A stretch of 64,000 nucleotides of DNA from Pectobacterium aquaticum. GTDB taxonomy: Bacteria > Pseudomonadota > Gammaproteobacteria > Enterobacterales > Enterobacteriaceae. The translations under genes and the position numbers were made by a program. Below are positions 8,579-17,243 of the stretch, piece after piece. The notes beneath the pieces were generated by a model, which ran no database searches, was not told the DNA's origin, and saw only the letters and a program-made list of their open reading frames with translations. The DNA is taken from contig NZ_CP086253.1 of assembly GCF_003382565.3 (NCBI RefSeq), positions 1,240,001 to 1,304,000 of the forward strand. The letters run 5' to 3'. The stretch's first letter is position 1; each line of letters opens with the position of its first letter.

Positions 8579-9544
8579 ATGGCCAATATGTTTGCCGTAA
8601 TTCTGGCATTGGTGACGCTGGTCACGGGGATTGTCTGGTGTTTAGAACGTTTCCTCTGGGCACCCGCTCGCCGGAAGAAATTTGCCACCATGAGCGGCGC
8701 CGATCTGGCTGATGGTGCCGTTTCATCGAAAGCTATTGAACAACCTGGCTGGATTGAAACAATCGCATCCGTCTTCCCTGTAGTGGCTTTGGTATTGGTT
8801 GTGCGCTCCTTCATTTATGAGCCGTTTCAAATTCCATCGGGTTCGATGATGCCGACGCTGTTGATTGGTGATTTTATTCTGGTGGAGAAATTTGCCTACG
8901 GCATTAAAGAACCCTTCACGCAAAAAACGCTGATCGAAACCGGTCACCCGAAGCGTGGCGACGTGGTGGTATTTAAATACCCGTCCGATCCTAAAGTAGA
9001 CTTCATCAAGCGTGTGGTTGGTGTACCGGGCGATCGCGTTAGCTATAACCCGATAACCAAGCAGGTGACGATTCGTCCATCCTGTCAGGGGCAGCAGGCG
9101 TGCGATACGGCACTCGCCGTCACATACAGTAACGTACAGCCTAGCGATTTTGTTCAGACCTTCAACCAACCAGGACTGGAATCGCGCAGCGGTTTTTATG
9201 AGGTGCCTGCTAATGACAACAGCGTGGAAGGGACCCGAATGGGCGCACGCAAAGAGTCATTAGGCAATGTAACGCACAATATTCTGTTGGTGCCGGGTCA
9301 GCAGGATCAGCTCGGTGGTTATTACCAGCAATCGCAGCAGCAGCTTGCGACATGGGTTGTCCCTGCCGGGCACTACTTCATGATGGGTGATAACCGCGAC
9401 AACAGTCTGGATAGTCGCTATTGGGGCTTTGTACCAGAGAGAAATCTGGTCGGCAAAGCTACCGCTATCTGGATGAGCTTCGAGAAGCAGGAAGGTGAAT
9501 GGCCTACCGGCGTACGTTTGAGTCGCATCGGTGGCATCCATTAA
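8579..9544 (+). CDS. lepB: Signal peptidase I LepB
   Basis: Inner-membrane serine protease that removes signal peptides from exported preproteins. 321 residues, close to the 324 of E. coli. Two N-terminal membrane segments (about 4-23 and 62-78), then the S26 signatures: IPSGSMMPTL with nucleophile Ser at about 89, FIKRVVGVPGD with catalytic Lys at about 144, and the C-terminal MGDNRDNSLDSRYWG box. GAGGAG lies just before the ATG. Forms lepA-lepB, with rnc further downstream. Confidence 0.96.
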   Translation: MANMFAVILALVTLVTGIVWCLERFLWAPARRKKFATMSGADLADGAVSSKAIEQPGWIETIASVFPVVALVLVVRSFIYEPFQIPSGSMMPTLLIGDFILVEKFAYGIKEPFTQKTLIETGHPKRGDVVVFKYPSDPKVDFIKRVVGVPGDRVSYNPITKQVTIRPSCQGQQACDTALAVTYSNVQPSDFVQTFNQPGLESRSGFYEVPANDNSVEGTRMGARKESLGNVTHNILLVPGQQDQLGGYYQQSQQQLATWVVPAGHYFMMGDNRDNSLDSRYWGFVPERNLVGKATAIWMSFEKQEGEWPTGVRLSRIGGIH

Positions 9545-9666
9545 CCAAAGTAAGCATTAACCGAAATAAGATACAGGCAGCATTCTGATGCTGTCCGATG
9601 TAGAATATTTTCTGTAACGCTCTTTTTGAAAGAACATGCCCTAAATAGTACGAGTTGCATGACAAC

Positions 9667-9744
9667 ACGTTAGCGTTTTAACCATGCTAACGTACAGGCA
9701 ACGCGAAGTATGACGGGCAAAAAGGCAGGCTCCCTATGGGAGCC
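9667..9744 (+). promoter_or_regulatory. Two stem-loops in the rnc leader
   Basis: The 290-bp lepB-rnc gap holds two clean hairpins: ACGTTAGC (9667-9674) pairing with GCTAACGT (9686-9693), and GGCTCCC (9728-9734) pairing with GGGAGCC (9738-9744). Neither is followed by a T-tract. In E. coli the rnc leader has stem-loops that RNase III cuts to lower its own expression. These are good candidates for that element, but cleavage is inferred. Confidence 0.45.
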
Positions 9745-9834
9745 AATGCAAACGAAACAGTTTTGACCGAATTAGTAAGCAGGGCTGTTCCGTATGCTGC
9801 TGTTTTTGACGCATCGTTGATCTATTGGTAACAC

Positions 9835-10515
9835 ATGAATCCCATTCTGATAAATCGTTTACAAAGAAAGCTGGGCTATACTTTTCAGCAGTACGAGCTT
9901 TTGTTACAGGCGTTGACGCACCGTAGCGCCAGCAGCAAACATAATGAAAGACTCGAGTTCCTGGGTGATTCCATCCTGAGTTTTGTGATCGCTAATGCGC
10001 TGTATCATCGTTTTCCCAAGGTTGATGAAGGGGACATGAGTCGGATGCGAGCGACGCTGGTGCGAGGAAACACGCTGGCGGAAATCGCGCGTGAATTCGA
10101 ACTGGGAGAGTGCTTACGCCTCGGTCCCGGTGAATTAAAGAGCGGTGGTTTCCGTCGTGAATCGATCCTGGCTGATACGGTCGAAGCGCTGATTGGCGGC
10201 ATTTTCCTCGACAGCGACATTCAGACCATCGAACGTTTGATCCTGAACTGGTATCAGACGCGTCTGGATGAAATCAGTCCCGGCGATAAGCAAAAAGATC
10301 CGAAAACGCGGTTGCAGGAATTTCTGCAAGGGCGTCACTTACCTCTGCCGACCTATCTGGTGGTGCAGGTTCGTGGGGAAGCACACGATCAGGAGTTTAC
10401 TATCCACTGTCAGGTGAGCGGCTTTAGTGAGTCGGTCATTGGTACAGGATCGAGCCGTCGTAAAGCCGAACAGGCTGCGGCTGAACAAGCGTTGAAAAAA
10501 CTGGAGCTTGAATGA
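9835..10515 (+). CDS. rnc: Ribonuclease III
   Basis: Double-strand-specific endoribonuclease that processes rRNA precursors and many mRNAs. 226 residues, same as E. coli. The signature ERLEFLGDSIL (about residues 38-48) carries the acidic catalytic residues; DTVEALIGGIFLD (about 114-126) carries the second acidic set; the C-terminal double-stranded RNA-binding domain starts near KDPKTRLQEFLQ and ends GTGSSRRKAEQAAAEQALKKL. The stop overlaps era by four bases. Confidence 0.96.
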   Translation: MNPILINRLQRKLGYTFQQYELLLQALTHRSASSKHNERLEFLGDSILSFVIANALYHRFPKVDEGDMSRMRATLVRGNTLAEIAREFELGECLRLGPGELKSGGFRRESILADTVEALIGGIFLDSDIQTIERLILNWYQTRLDEISPGDKQKDPKTRLQEFLQGRHLPLPTYLVVQVRGEAHDQEFTIHCQVSGFSESVIGTGSSRRKAEQAAAEQALKKLELE

Positions 10516-11417
10516 GCGAAGTACAGACACACTGCGGTTTTGTCGCGATTGTTGGTCGACCAAACGTCGGTAAATCGACGTTACTGAATCAATTACTGGG
10601 GCAGAAGATTTCTATTACGTCACGTAAGCCCCAGACGACGCGGCACCGCATCATGGGTATTCACACTGAAGGGCCTTATCAGGCTATTTATGTGGATACG
10701 CCGGGATTGCACATTGAAGAAAAACGGGCGATTAATCGCCTGATGAACCGTGCCGCCAGCAGTTCAATTGGTGACGTTGAGCTGATCATTTTCGTTGTTG
10801 AAGGTACACACTGGAACGACGACGACGATATGGTATTGAATAAGCTGCGCGATCAGAAACTCCCAGTGTTATTGGCGATCAATAAAGTCGATAACGTCAC
10901 GGATAAAACTAAGCTGCTGCCGCATATTCAGTTCCTCAGCCAACAGATGGACTTCCTTGATGTTGTTCCAATCTCGGCTGAGAAGGGGACGAATGTCGAT
11001 ACGATTGCCAGCATTGTGCGTAAACACTTACCGCAGGCAACGCATCACTTCCCGGAAGATTACATCACCGATCGCTCACAGCGTTTTATGGCATCGGAAA
11101 TTATCCGTGAAAAACTGATGCGTTTCCTGGGTGAAGAGCTGCCGTATTCTGTAACGGTTGAAATTGAGCGTTTCGTGACGAACGAGCGTGGCGGTTATGA
11201 CATCAACGGCCTGATTCTGGTTGAGCGTGAAGGCCAGAAGAAGATGGTCATTGGCAACAAAGGTGCCAAAATTAAAACCATTGGTATCGAGTCTCGTCAG
11301 GATATGGAAGAGATGTTCGAAGCCAAGGTGCACCTTGAGCTGTGGGTTAAAGTGAAATCCGGTTGGGCAGATGACGAACGTGCCCTGCGCAGCTTGGGTT
11401 ATAGCGAAGATCTGTAA
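10512..11417 (+). CDS. era: GTPase Era
   Basis: Essential GTPase that binds 16S rRNA near its 3' end and assists 30S maturation. 301 residues. G1 GRPNVGKST, G2 TTRHR, G3 DTPGLH, G4 NKVD and G5 SAEKG are all present, followed by a KH RNA-binding domain (VEREGQKKMVIGNKGAKIKTIG). ATGA overlap with rnc indicates coupling, and recO follows after 11 bp. Confidence 0.96.
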   Translation: MSEVQTHCGFVAIVGRPNVGKSTLLNQLLGQKISITSRKPQTTRHRIMGIHTEGPYQAIYVDTPGLHIEEKRAINRLMNRAASSSIGDVELIIFVVEGTHWNDDDDMVLNKLRDQKLPVLLAINKVDNVTDKTKLLPHIQFLSQQMDFLDVVPISAEKGTNVDTIASIVRKHLPQATHHFPEDYITDRSQRFMASEIIREKLMRFLGEELPYSVTVEIERFVTNERGGYDINGLILVEREGQKKMVIGNKGAKIKTIGIESRQDMEEMFEAKVHLELWVKVKSGWADDERALRSLGYSEDL

Positions 11418-11428
11418 GGTTCACGCCG

Positions 11429-12166
11429 ATGGAAGGCTGGCAGCGCGCATTTGTCTTACATGGGCGACCTTATAGTGAAACGAGTTTATTGCTGGATCTG
11501 TTTAGTGAAAGCGATGGTCGAGTTCGCGTGCTTGCCAAAGGCGCGCGAGCCCGACGCTCTAGCTTGAAAGGTTGCTTACAGCCTTTCACTCCGCTGCTGG
11601 TGCGCTGGAGTGGCCGGGGAGAAGTGAAAACATTGCGCAGCGCTGAGCCTGTCTCGCTCGCGCTACCACTGACTGGTTCGATGCTTTATAGCGGTTTATA
11701 CGTTAACGAACTGCTATCTCGCGTGCTGGAACATGAAACCAATTACTCCGCTCTTTTCTTCGATTATCTCCACTGTTTACAACATCTTGCTGCACAGGAT
11801 GCCTCTCCCGAGCCGGCATTGAGACGCTTTGAATTAGCGTTACTGGGCTATCTGGGATACGGCGTTGATTTTCTGCATTGTGCTGGCAGTGGTGAACCCG
11901 TGGCAGATACCATGACTTATCAATATCGAGAGGAAAAGGGATTTATTGCCAGCCTGGTTGTTGATAATAAAAGCTTTACCGGGAATGAGTTACGTTCGCT
12001 GGCGTCGCGTGAATTTCCAGATGTCGGCACATTGAAGGCGGCAAAGCGTTTCACCCGTATCGCGTTAAAGCCGTATCTAGGGGGGAAACCGCTGAAAAGT
12101 CGTGAACTATTCCGCCAGTTCGTTCCCGCTGCTAATTTGTCCAAACCCACGTCTCCTGATAAATAA
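11429..12166 (+). CDS. recO: DNA repair protein RecO
   Basis: Recombination mediator that, with RecR, loads RecA on SSB-coated single strands in the RecF pathway. 245 residues. N-terminal OB-fold (GWQRAFVLHGRPYSETSLLLDLFSE) and helical C-terminal domain (RRFELALLGYLGYGVDFLHC). Standard rnc-era-recO-pdxJ order supports the call. Length is typical. Confidence 0.94.
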   Translation: MEGWQRAFVLHGRPYSETSLLLDLFSESDGRVRVLAKGARARRSSLKGCLQPFTPLLVRWSGRGEVKTLRSAEPVSLALPLTGSMLYSGLYVNELLSRVLEHETNYSALFFDYLHCLQHLAAQDASPEPALRRFELALLGYLGYGVDFLHCAGSGEPVADTMTYQYREEKGFIASLVVDNKSFTGNELRSLASREFPDVGTLKAAKRFTRIALKPYLGGKPLKSRELFRQFVPAANLSKPTSPDK

Positions 12167-12246
12167 TCCCGTCTCCTCAGTACCCTGACGCTGTGACATC
12201 GGTGTAAACTGCCACGTATCGTGCATGACTTTACCGAGGATTTATC

Positions 12247-12978
12247 ATGGCTGAATTACTGCTTGGCGTTAACATCGATCACATTGCAACGTTGCGTAAT
12301 GCGCGTGGAACGGCGTATCCCGATCCCGTTCAGGCTGCTTTTATCGCTGAGCAGGCGGGGGCGGATGGCATCACCGTGCATTTGCGCGAAGATCGTCGCC
12401 ATATCACGGATCGTGATGTGCGAATCCTGAGAGACACGCTCCAAACCCGCATGAATCTGGAAATGGCTGTCACGGAAGAAATGCTAAACATTGCCTGTGA
12501 GGTGAAGCCACATTTCTGCTGTCTGGTACCGGAGAAACGCCAGGAAGTGACGACCGAAGGCGGTCTAGATGTCGCAGGGCAGCAGGAAAAAATCGATAAC
12601 GCGGTAGCCAGACTTAGCCAGGCTAACATCTTGGTTTCACTCTTCATTGATGCGGATAAGCGGCAAATCGATGCCGCCGTGGCCAGCGGTGCACCCTATA
12701 TCGAAATCCATACTGGGGCGTATGCCGATGCGCCAGATGACGAAGCACGCCAACATGAGTTCGAGCGCATTCGTGATGCGGCGTCTTATGCGGCGGCGAA
12801 GGGGCTTAAAGTTAATGCCGGCCACGGTCTTACGTACCATAACGTTCTGCCGATTGCTGCCTTGCCAGAAATGCATGAATTGAATATTGGGCATGCAATT
12901 ATCGGGCGTGCAGTGATGTCCGGTCTGAAGGATGCTGTTGCCGAAATGAAGCGTCTGATGCGAGAAGCACGTCGCTGA
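12247..12978 (+). CDS. pdxJ: Pyridoxine 5'-phosphate synthase PdxJ
   Basis: Last step of the DXP-dependent vitamin B6 pathway: condenses 3-amino-1-hydroxyacetone phosphate with 1-deoxyxylulose 5-phosphate. 243 residues with ELLLGVNIDHIATLRNARGT at the N-terminus, CCLVPEKRQEVTTEGGLDV in the middle and NAGHGLTYHN / LNIGHAIIGRAV near the end. GAGGA precedes the ATG. The stop overlaps acpS by one base (TGATG). Confidence 0.96.
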   Translation: MAELLLGVNIDHIATLRNARGTAYPDPVQAAFIAEQAGADGITVHLREDRRHITDRDVRILRDTLQTRMNLEMAVTEEMLNIACEVKPHFCCLVPEKRQEVTTEGGLDVAGQQEKIDNAVARLSQANILVSLFIDADKRQIDAAVASGAPYIEIHTGAYADAPDDEARQHEFERIRDAASYAAAKGLKVNAGHGLTYHNVLPIAALPEMHELNIGHAIIGRAVMSGLKDAVAEMKRLMREARR

Positions 12979-13358
12979 TGGCAATTCTTGGGCTCGGGAC
13001 GGATATTGTCGAGATCGCCCGTATTGACGCGGTAATTGAACGTTCAGGCGAGCGATTGGCTCGCCGCATTCTGACGGATGCTGAATGGGCGCATTATCAG
13101 CAGCATCAGCAGCCTGTCCGTTTCCTCGCCAAGCGCTTTGCCGTGAAAGAAGCGGCAGCAAAAGCCTTTGGTACCGGAATCCGTAACGGGCTCGCGTTCA
13201 ACCAGTTTGAAGTTTTTAATGACGAACTGGGTAAACCTTGCCTGCGGTTTTTTGCTAAAGCGGCAGAGCTGGCTGAACAGATGGGGGTCAGACACGTCCA
13301 TGTGACGCTGGCGGATGAAAGACGCTATGCCTGTGCGACGGTGATTATCGAAAGCTGA
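12978..13358 (+). CDS. acpS: Holo-[acyl-carrier-protein] synthase AcpS
   Basis: Transfers 4'-phosphopantetheine from CoA to acyl carrier protein. 126 residues, as in E. coli. MAILGLGTDIVEIARI holds the catalytic Asp of the first motif; RFLAKRFAVKEAAAKAFGTG is the second motif with the Mg-binding Glu. Coupled to pdxJ. It converges on yfhL with 18 bp between. Confidence 0.95.
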   Translation: MAILGLGTDIVEIARIDAVIERSGERLARRILTDAEWAHYQQHQQPVRFLAKRFAVKEAAAKAFGTGIRNGLAFNQFEVFNDELGKPCLRFFAKAAELAEQMGVRHVHVTLADERRYACATVIIES

Positions 13359-13376
13359 TCGTCCGTAAACGGCTGT

Positions 13377-13637
13377 TTAAATCCTGTCGGCATGGTGGAT
13401 GAGAACGTATTTTTCCCACAGTTGCTCATTGCCTTCAACATGGTTTGGATCTTTGATGATCGTGTTGTCGATCGGACAGACTTTCTGACACGTAGGGGTG
13501 TCGTAGTGGCCAACACACTCGGTACAGAGGGTGGTGTCAATTTCATAAATGTCCACGCCCATGGAAATAGCCTGATTAGGACACTCGGGCTCACACATGT
13601 CACAGTTGATGCATTTATGGGTAATGAGTAACGCCAT
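13377..13637 (-). CDS. yfhL: YfhL family 4Fe-4S dicluster ferredoxin
   Basis: Small ferredoxin of 86 residues. Two cysteine sets are visible: C9, C12, C15, then C19-Pro (HKCINCDMCEPECPNQ), and C38, C41, C50, C54-Pro (TLCTECVGH...TPTCQKVCP), the pattern of a two-[4Fe-4S] Alvin-type ferredoxin with a short insertion in the second set. In E. coli the same gene lies next to acpS. Electron partner is unknown. This is the last core gene before the accessory block. Confidence 0.93.
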   Translation of the reverse strand: MALLITHKCINCDMCEPECPNQAISMGVDIYEIDTTLCTECVGHYDTPTCQKVCPIDNTIIKDPNHVEGNEQLWEKYVLIHHADRI

Positions 13638-14086
13638 GATGTTCTTCTACCTTACAAACAGGGCGCAGATTATACCCGCTGATGATCGTTTAAACACGCG
13701 TAACTGTCATTGGTGGAGAATATACTGGCAAATCGGTTTCTCCTGTCTTCAATGTGCCTCTCTTCCGAGACCGTTTACTGCGGGTTTTGCGTGTTTTCGA
13801 AGGCCTTCAGCATGCAATTTATTGACAGTATAAATAGTGAGGTTACAGGGTAAAATTACCATCTGTTCGTTAAATTGGTTTTATACCTATCCTTTAAACT
13901 GTATAAATCAGCCAGTGCGACTGTGTTTCTTGGTTTTTAATTTATTGATTTACAATTTAAATAAATTTAGTTGTGATATTGAACCACTTATTTTTGTAAT
14001 ATCATGGACAGTGATTTAATCGGTATTGCTGATTAAGTTTGCATCTGGAGAGTCGATGATGGTGCATGTCCGTATGATATAATTTT
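13638..14086. other. AT-rich gap before the EAL gene, with a very short ORF
   Basis: 449 bp without a convincing gene. Base composition drops to markedly A+T-rich from about 13840. Near the end GGAGAG (14047-14052) precedes ATG at 14056, which opens a frame of 8 codons closing at TAA 14080-14082, four bases before the EAL start at 14087. The EAL ATG has no ribosome site of its own, so re-initiation after this mini-ORF is possible. Confidence 0.4.
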
Positions 14087-14899
14087 ATGACTAATAGTGT
14101 CAGTTTAATGGCGGAACTCATAGTGCAGCAGGAAGGTCATCTTAATCAGGTTGGGGCAGGATTTTTCCAACAGGGAGACACAGAGCCATTAGGCGCTGAT
14201 TACTGGCATCAATGCCAGCGGCGGTATACTTTTCAGCCCATTTACCGAACATCAGGTAAATTAATGGCTATTGAGTTACTGACTTCCGTTTTTTCTCCTA
14301 CCCTGCCGCAAAAGTTCATCTCTCCTGAAAAATACTTCGCGAATATCGATGTTGAAACTCGCCTGTTAATTATTGTAGAACAACTGCAACTTTTATCTCA
14401 GTGGAGTTTTCGATTTACTCGCGACGAGCTTTTTGCCTCTGTCAATATTGATGGTATGACGCTACTGGCGTTGCAGAATAGTCTGGAAGCCAAACGTTTG
14501 ATCGCGGCAATGCCCTGGATTCGTTTTGAAATAGTCGAAAATCAGGGAGGGCTGCCAAAAGAAATCTTAACCAAGCTCCCTGAAGCGCAAACACTGTGGC
14601 TGGATGATTTCGGCTGCGGAATGGCGAATTTTTCATCACTCATGCTGGCCCAGTATGATTGCATCAAAGTAGCACGTGAGCTCTTCATTCTTCTGCAACA
14701 AAGTGGTGAAGGGAAAACCGTTTTCCCTGTGCTGATCGCTTTGCTATCGCGTTTTTGCAATTATGTCGTCATTGAAGGAATCGAAACAAAGGAAGAATGG
14801 GCGATTGTTCAGGCATCACATGCTCATGCTGCCCAAGGATACTACCTCTCTCGCCCTCAGCCGTTTGAGTATTTTGAAACGTTGAAACTTGAAATTTAG
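14087..14899 (+). CDS. EAL-domain protein, likely c-di-GMP phosphodiesterase
   Basis: A stand-alone EAL domain of 270 residues with no membrane segment. EAL landmarks can be matched: QPIYRTSGKLMAIELLT (ELL in place of EAL, metal-binding Glu kept), SVNID (metal-binding Asn), RFEIVEN (Glu), LDDFGCGMANFSSL (paired Asp), CIKVAREL (Lys kept, though the usual KID becomes KVA), VIEGIET (Glu) and QGYYLSRP. Most metal and catalytic residues are therefore present, but loop 6 is atypical. It may hydrolyse c-di-GMP or only bind it. It lies close to the SGDEF cyclase, secretion and adhesin genes, so a role in local c-di-GMP control is likely. A similar gene is linked to the P. atrosepticum adhesin locus, from memory. 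Confidence 0.75.
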   Translation: MTNSVSLMAELIVQQEGHLNQVGAGFFQQGDTEPLGADYWHQCQRRYTFQPIYRTSGKLMAIELLTSVFSPTLPQKFISPEKYFANIDVETRLLIIVEQLQLLSQWSFRFTRDELFASVNIDGMTLLALQNSLEAKRLIAAMPWIRFEIVENQGGLPKEILTKLPEAQTLWLDDFGCGMANFSSLMLAQYDCIKVARELFILLQQSGEGKTVFPVLIALLSRFCNYVVIEGIETKEEWAIVQASHAHAAQGYYLSRPQPFEYFETLKLEI

Positions 14900-14932
14900 G
14901 TGATAACCTGTTGTTTTGGCTATCACTTTTTA
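14900..14932 (+). terminator. Terminator of the EAL gene
   Basis: GTGATAACC pairs with GGCTATCAC (one mismatch) around a nine-base loop and is followed by TTTTTA. It begins immediately after the stop of the EAL gene, so the SGDEF gene downstream probably has its own promoter. Confidence 0.65.
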
Positions 14933-15687
14933 CATTAGAGTACCGCTGTATGCCCATCCATGTTTCTTCTTCATGTTAATTCATTATATTTCCTAATATT
15001 TCATTGTTGTACAAAATTTATCCTATCTGACAGATTTCCTTTCTCTTGTTGTTTTCAAGTAATAATGCTGAATTTTGTTTTATTTTTGTTATTTAATTCT
15101 TGTTTTACTTGTTATGGCGGTGTTTAATTTCGATGAAGTAACAGGGAGGAACACTGTGAATTTTGCATCAATTTATGACATATATAATCAGACACTTGCG
15201 TTAATGATTTTATTTTTTTCTTTTAATTATTTGATTTTTAATGGTAAAAAAATATAATGTTTACTGTTAACGATCAAAAATCACTTTGTGATAGATTTTG
15301 TTGATTAAAACAATGATACTTATTGGTATAATTGATTTGCTTACAAAAATTTGATGTTCAGAATATATCGCCATGTACCCTTAGGATTATTCTTTTATTC
15401 CATTAGAGAAGCTTATAACCCGAACAATTACGACTATTAAATTAAGATACTCTTTTGAATTTGTTGTTTTTTATCTGCGCACAGTCATATGCGAGGGCTT
15501 TATGCTTACGTTGCTATGTTTCTAAACACTCCTGCTTCATGGAGCGTTTTTTCTTTCATCCTTTCTGCTCTCCGGAAATGCACTCATCCTGAAAATCTAT
15601 GGGGTGTGGGCTTGTTACCCGGATTTTTCGTCATCAGCGTTGTGATTTGTACGATCAGGACCACTCGGGCCTGAGGAGAGTGTCATT
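14933..15687. other. AT-rich spacer between EAL and SGDEF genes
   Basis: About 755 bp, strongly A+T-rich to about 15480. It holds one small ORF with a good ribosome site (15156-15257, listed separately). A 61-codon frame at 15489-15674 lacks a ribosome site and looks like chance. The last 30 bases carry GAGGAG (15673-15678), the ribosome site of the SGDEF gene. A weak hairpin CTCC/GGAG followed by CGTTTTTTC lies near 15530-15555. Confidence 0.4.
15156..15257 (+). CDS. Candidate 33-residue single-pass membrane miniprotein
   Basis: GTG at 15156 is preceded by GGGAGG at 15144-15149, six bases away, an almost ideal ribosome site in otherwise A+T-rich DNA. The frame gives MNFASIYDIYNQ, then a hydrophobic run (about residues 13-28, TLALMILFFSFNYLIF) and a basic tail NGKKI before TAA. 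This is the usual shape of a bacterial membrane miniprotein. No homologue is recognised. It lies between two c-di-GMP genes; any functional link is speculation. Confidence 0.35.
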   Translation: MNFASIYDIYNQTLALMILFFSFNYLIFNGKKI

Positions 15688-17202
15688 GTGTATGAAATTA
15701 TAATAACCCTACTTTTACTGTTGTTATTGTTTTCTTCTGTAAAAAATAGAAAAATCAAACAAAATTTTAAAACTGATCAGAAAAAGCAAGATTTCCTTAA
15801 CATGGCTTTTTTTGCGATGGAATATAGTCCTGCCTCAATTATGATTGCAGATGAAAATTGTGAAATTATTTACGTCAATCGTCAGTTTATTACCATGTCT
15901 GGCTATATGCCCGATGAAGTTATTGGCAAAAAAACGAATATATTAAACTCTGGCATGACCAACGCTAGTGTCTATGAAGATCTGTGGGCTACCATAAATA
16001 AAGGTAATATTTGGAGCGGTGAATTCGTTAACCGGCGTAAAGATGGGCAGTTGTATTGGGAAAAGGCTAATATTGCTAAAATATATAATAAGGCGAGTAA
16101 CACGACCCAATACGTCGGCATTAAGTTAGATATTACAGAGCGGAAATCGCAGGAACATCATGATAATTCATACAATCGTGCGCTGGATTTGTTATCAAGC
16201 GGCGCGCCGCTGAAGGATATTCTGGATGCGATCATTTTCAGTGTGGAAGAAAAAAACCCAGGTCGTATCGTTTGTTCTGTACTGCTCGTTGATAAAGAAA
16301 AGAAATGTTTGACGCTTGGATCAGCACCGAGCCTGCCAGGCTTTTATAAAAATGCTATTCACAACGTTAAAATTGCCGATGGCGTGGCTTCTTTTGGGAC
16401 CGCAGCCTATACCGGAAAACGTGTGATTGCTGACGATATTTCCGTGCATCCACATTGGTCTTTATATAAAGGGCTCGCATTATATGCCGGGCTGCGTTCG
16501 TGTTGGTCTGAACCTATCATTGGTCAGAACAAAGAAATATTAGGGGTTTTAAGCGTTTATCATCGTAAAGTGTATGTCCCGACTGAAGAGGAAATTTTCT
16601 CTATCGAGAAGTCGGCGCAGCTGATTGCGATCGCTATAGAGCGATATCATGCCATTGATATGCTGCGGCGCAGCGAGGAACACTATCGGCAACTGGCGCA
16701 CTATGATTCATTAACGTCATTGGCTAATGGTCTGACGTTTGCCGAGCAAATGGAACAGGCGATTCTGTTATCGAAACAAACGGGTAGAAAAATCGCGCTG
16801 ATGTTCCTGGATCTCGATAAATTTAAACAGATAAACGACTCTTTTGGGCATGCTGTTGGCGATTTGCTATTAAAAGAGGCGGCGGCGCGTATGCGTGGTG
16901 CGGTACGCGATTCTGATACGGTATATCGCCGTAGCGGCGATGAATTTATTATTCTGCTTCAGGGTATTAAGGAAATTGACAATACTCTTTATGTTGCAGA
17001 TAAAATCCATAACGCACTGAACAAGCCTTTTGAGATCGATGGGAAAACGCTGGATATATCATGCAGTATCGGTATTGCGCTGTATCCAGAGCACGGTACC
17101 GATTCTCTGACGTTGGCAATTAATGCTGATTCCGCCATGTACCAGGCTAAGGCCATGGGGCGCAGTCAGACTCAGATTTATCACAGCATGAACGATCATT
17201 GA
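15688..17202 (+). CDS. PAS-GAF diguanylate cyclase with SGDEF active site
   Basis: 504 residues from a GTG start with GAGGAG upstream. Order seen: one N-terminal membrane helix (about 2-17), PAS domain (about 35-155; SPASIMIADENCEIIYVNRQF ... QYVGIKLDITERK), GAF domain (about 165-325; ADGVASFGTAAYTGKRVI), GGDEF domain (about 335-500; HYDSLTSLANGLTFAEQ, FLDLDKFKQINDSFGHAVGD). The active-site loop reads RRSGDEF, so the first Gly is Ser. An allosteric I-site RxxD (RDSD) lies exactly five residues before the loop. From memory, the P. atrosepticum cyclase linked to its multi-repeat adhesin also has SGDEF and is enzymatically active, so I expect activity. A terminator follows directly. Confidence 0.88.
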   Translation: MYEIIITLLLLLLLFSSVKNRKIKQNFKTDQKKQDFLNMAFFAMEYSPASIMIADENCEIIYVNRQFITMSGYMPDEVIGKKTNILNSGMTNASVYEDLWATINKGNIWSGEFVNRRKDGQLYWEKANIAKIYNKASNTTQYVGIKLDITERKSQEHHDNSYNRALDLLSSGAPLKDILDAIIFSVEEKNPGRIVCSVLLVDKEKKCLTLGSAPSLPGFYKNAIHNVKIADGVASFGTAAYTGKRVIADDISVHPHWSLYKGLALYAGLRSCWSEPIIGQNKEILGVLSVYHRKVYVPTEEEIFSIEKSAQLIAIAIERYHAIDMLRRSEEHYRQLAHYDSLTSLANGLTFAEQMEQAILLSKQTGRKIALMFLDLDKFKQINDSFGHAVGDLLLKEAAARMRGAVRDSDTVYRRSGDEFIILLQGIKEIDNTLYVADKIHNALNKPFEIDGKTLDISCSIGIALYPEHGTDSLTLAINADSAMYQAKAMGRSQTQIYHSMNDH

Positions 17203-17212
17203 TAAATGAAAT

Positions 17213-17242
17213 AAAAAAGGCGCTCTGTCGAGTGCCTTTTTT
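17213..17242. terminator. Bidirectional terminator between the SGDEF gene and the secretion operon
   Basis: AAAAAAGGC pairs with GCCTTTTTT around a short imperfect loop. It lies between convergent genes and has A- and T-tracts on both sides, so it can serve both strands. Confidence 0.8.
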
Positions 17243-17243
17243 A

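Noticed and set aside
13837..14019. 60-codon frame upstream of the EAL gene
   Set aside because: Lies in low-complexity A+T-rich DNA without a ribosome site.
15489..15674. 61-codon frame before the SGDEF gene
   Set aside because: No ribosome site and no recognisable pattern; its end overlaps the ribosome site of the real gene.
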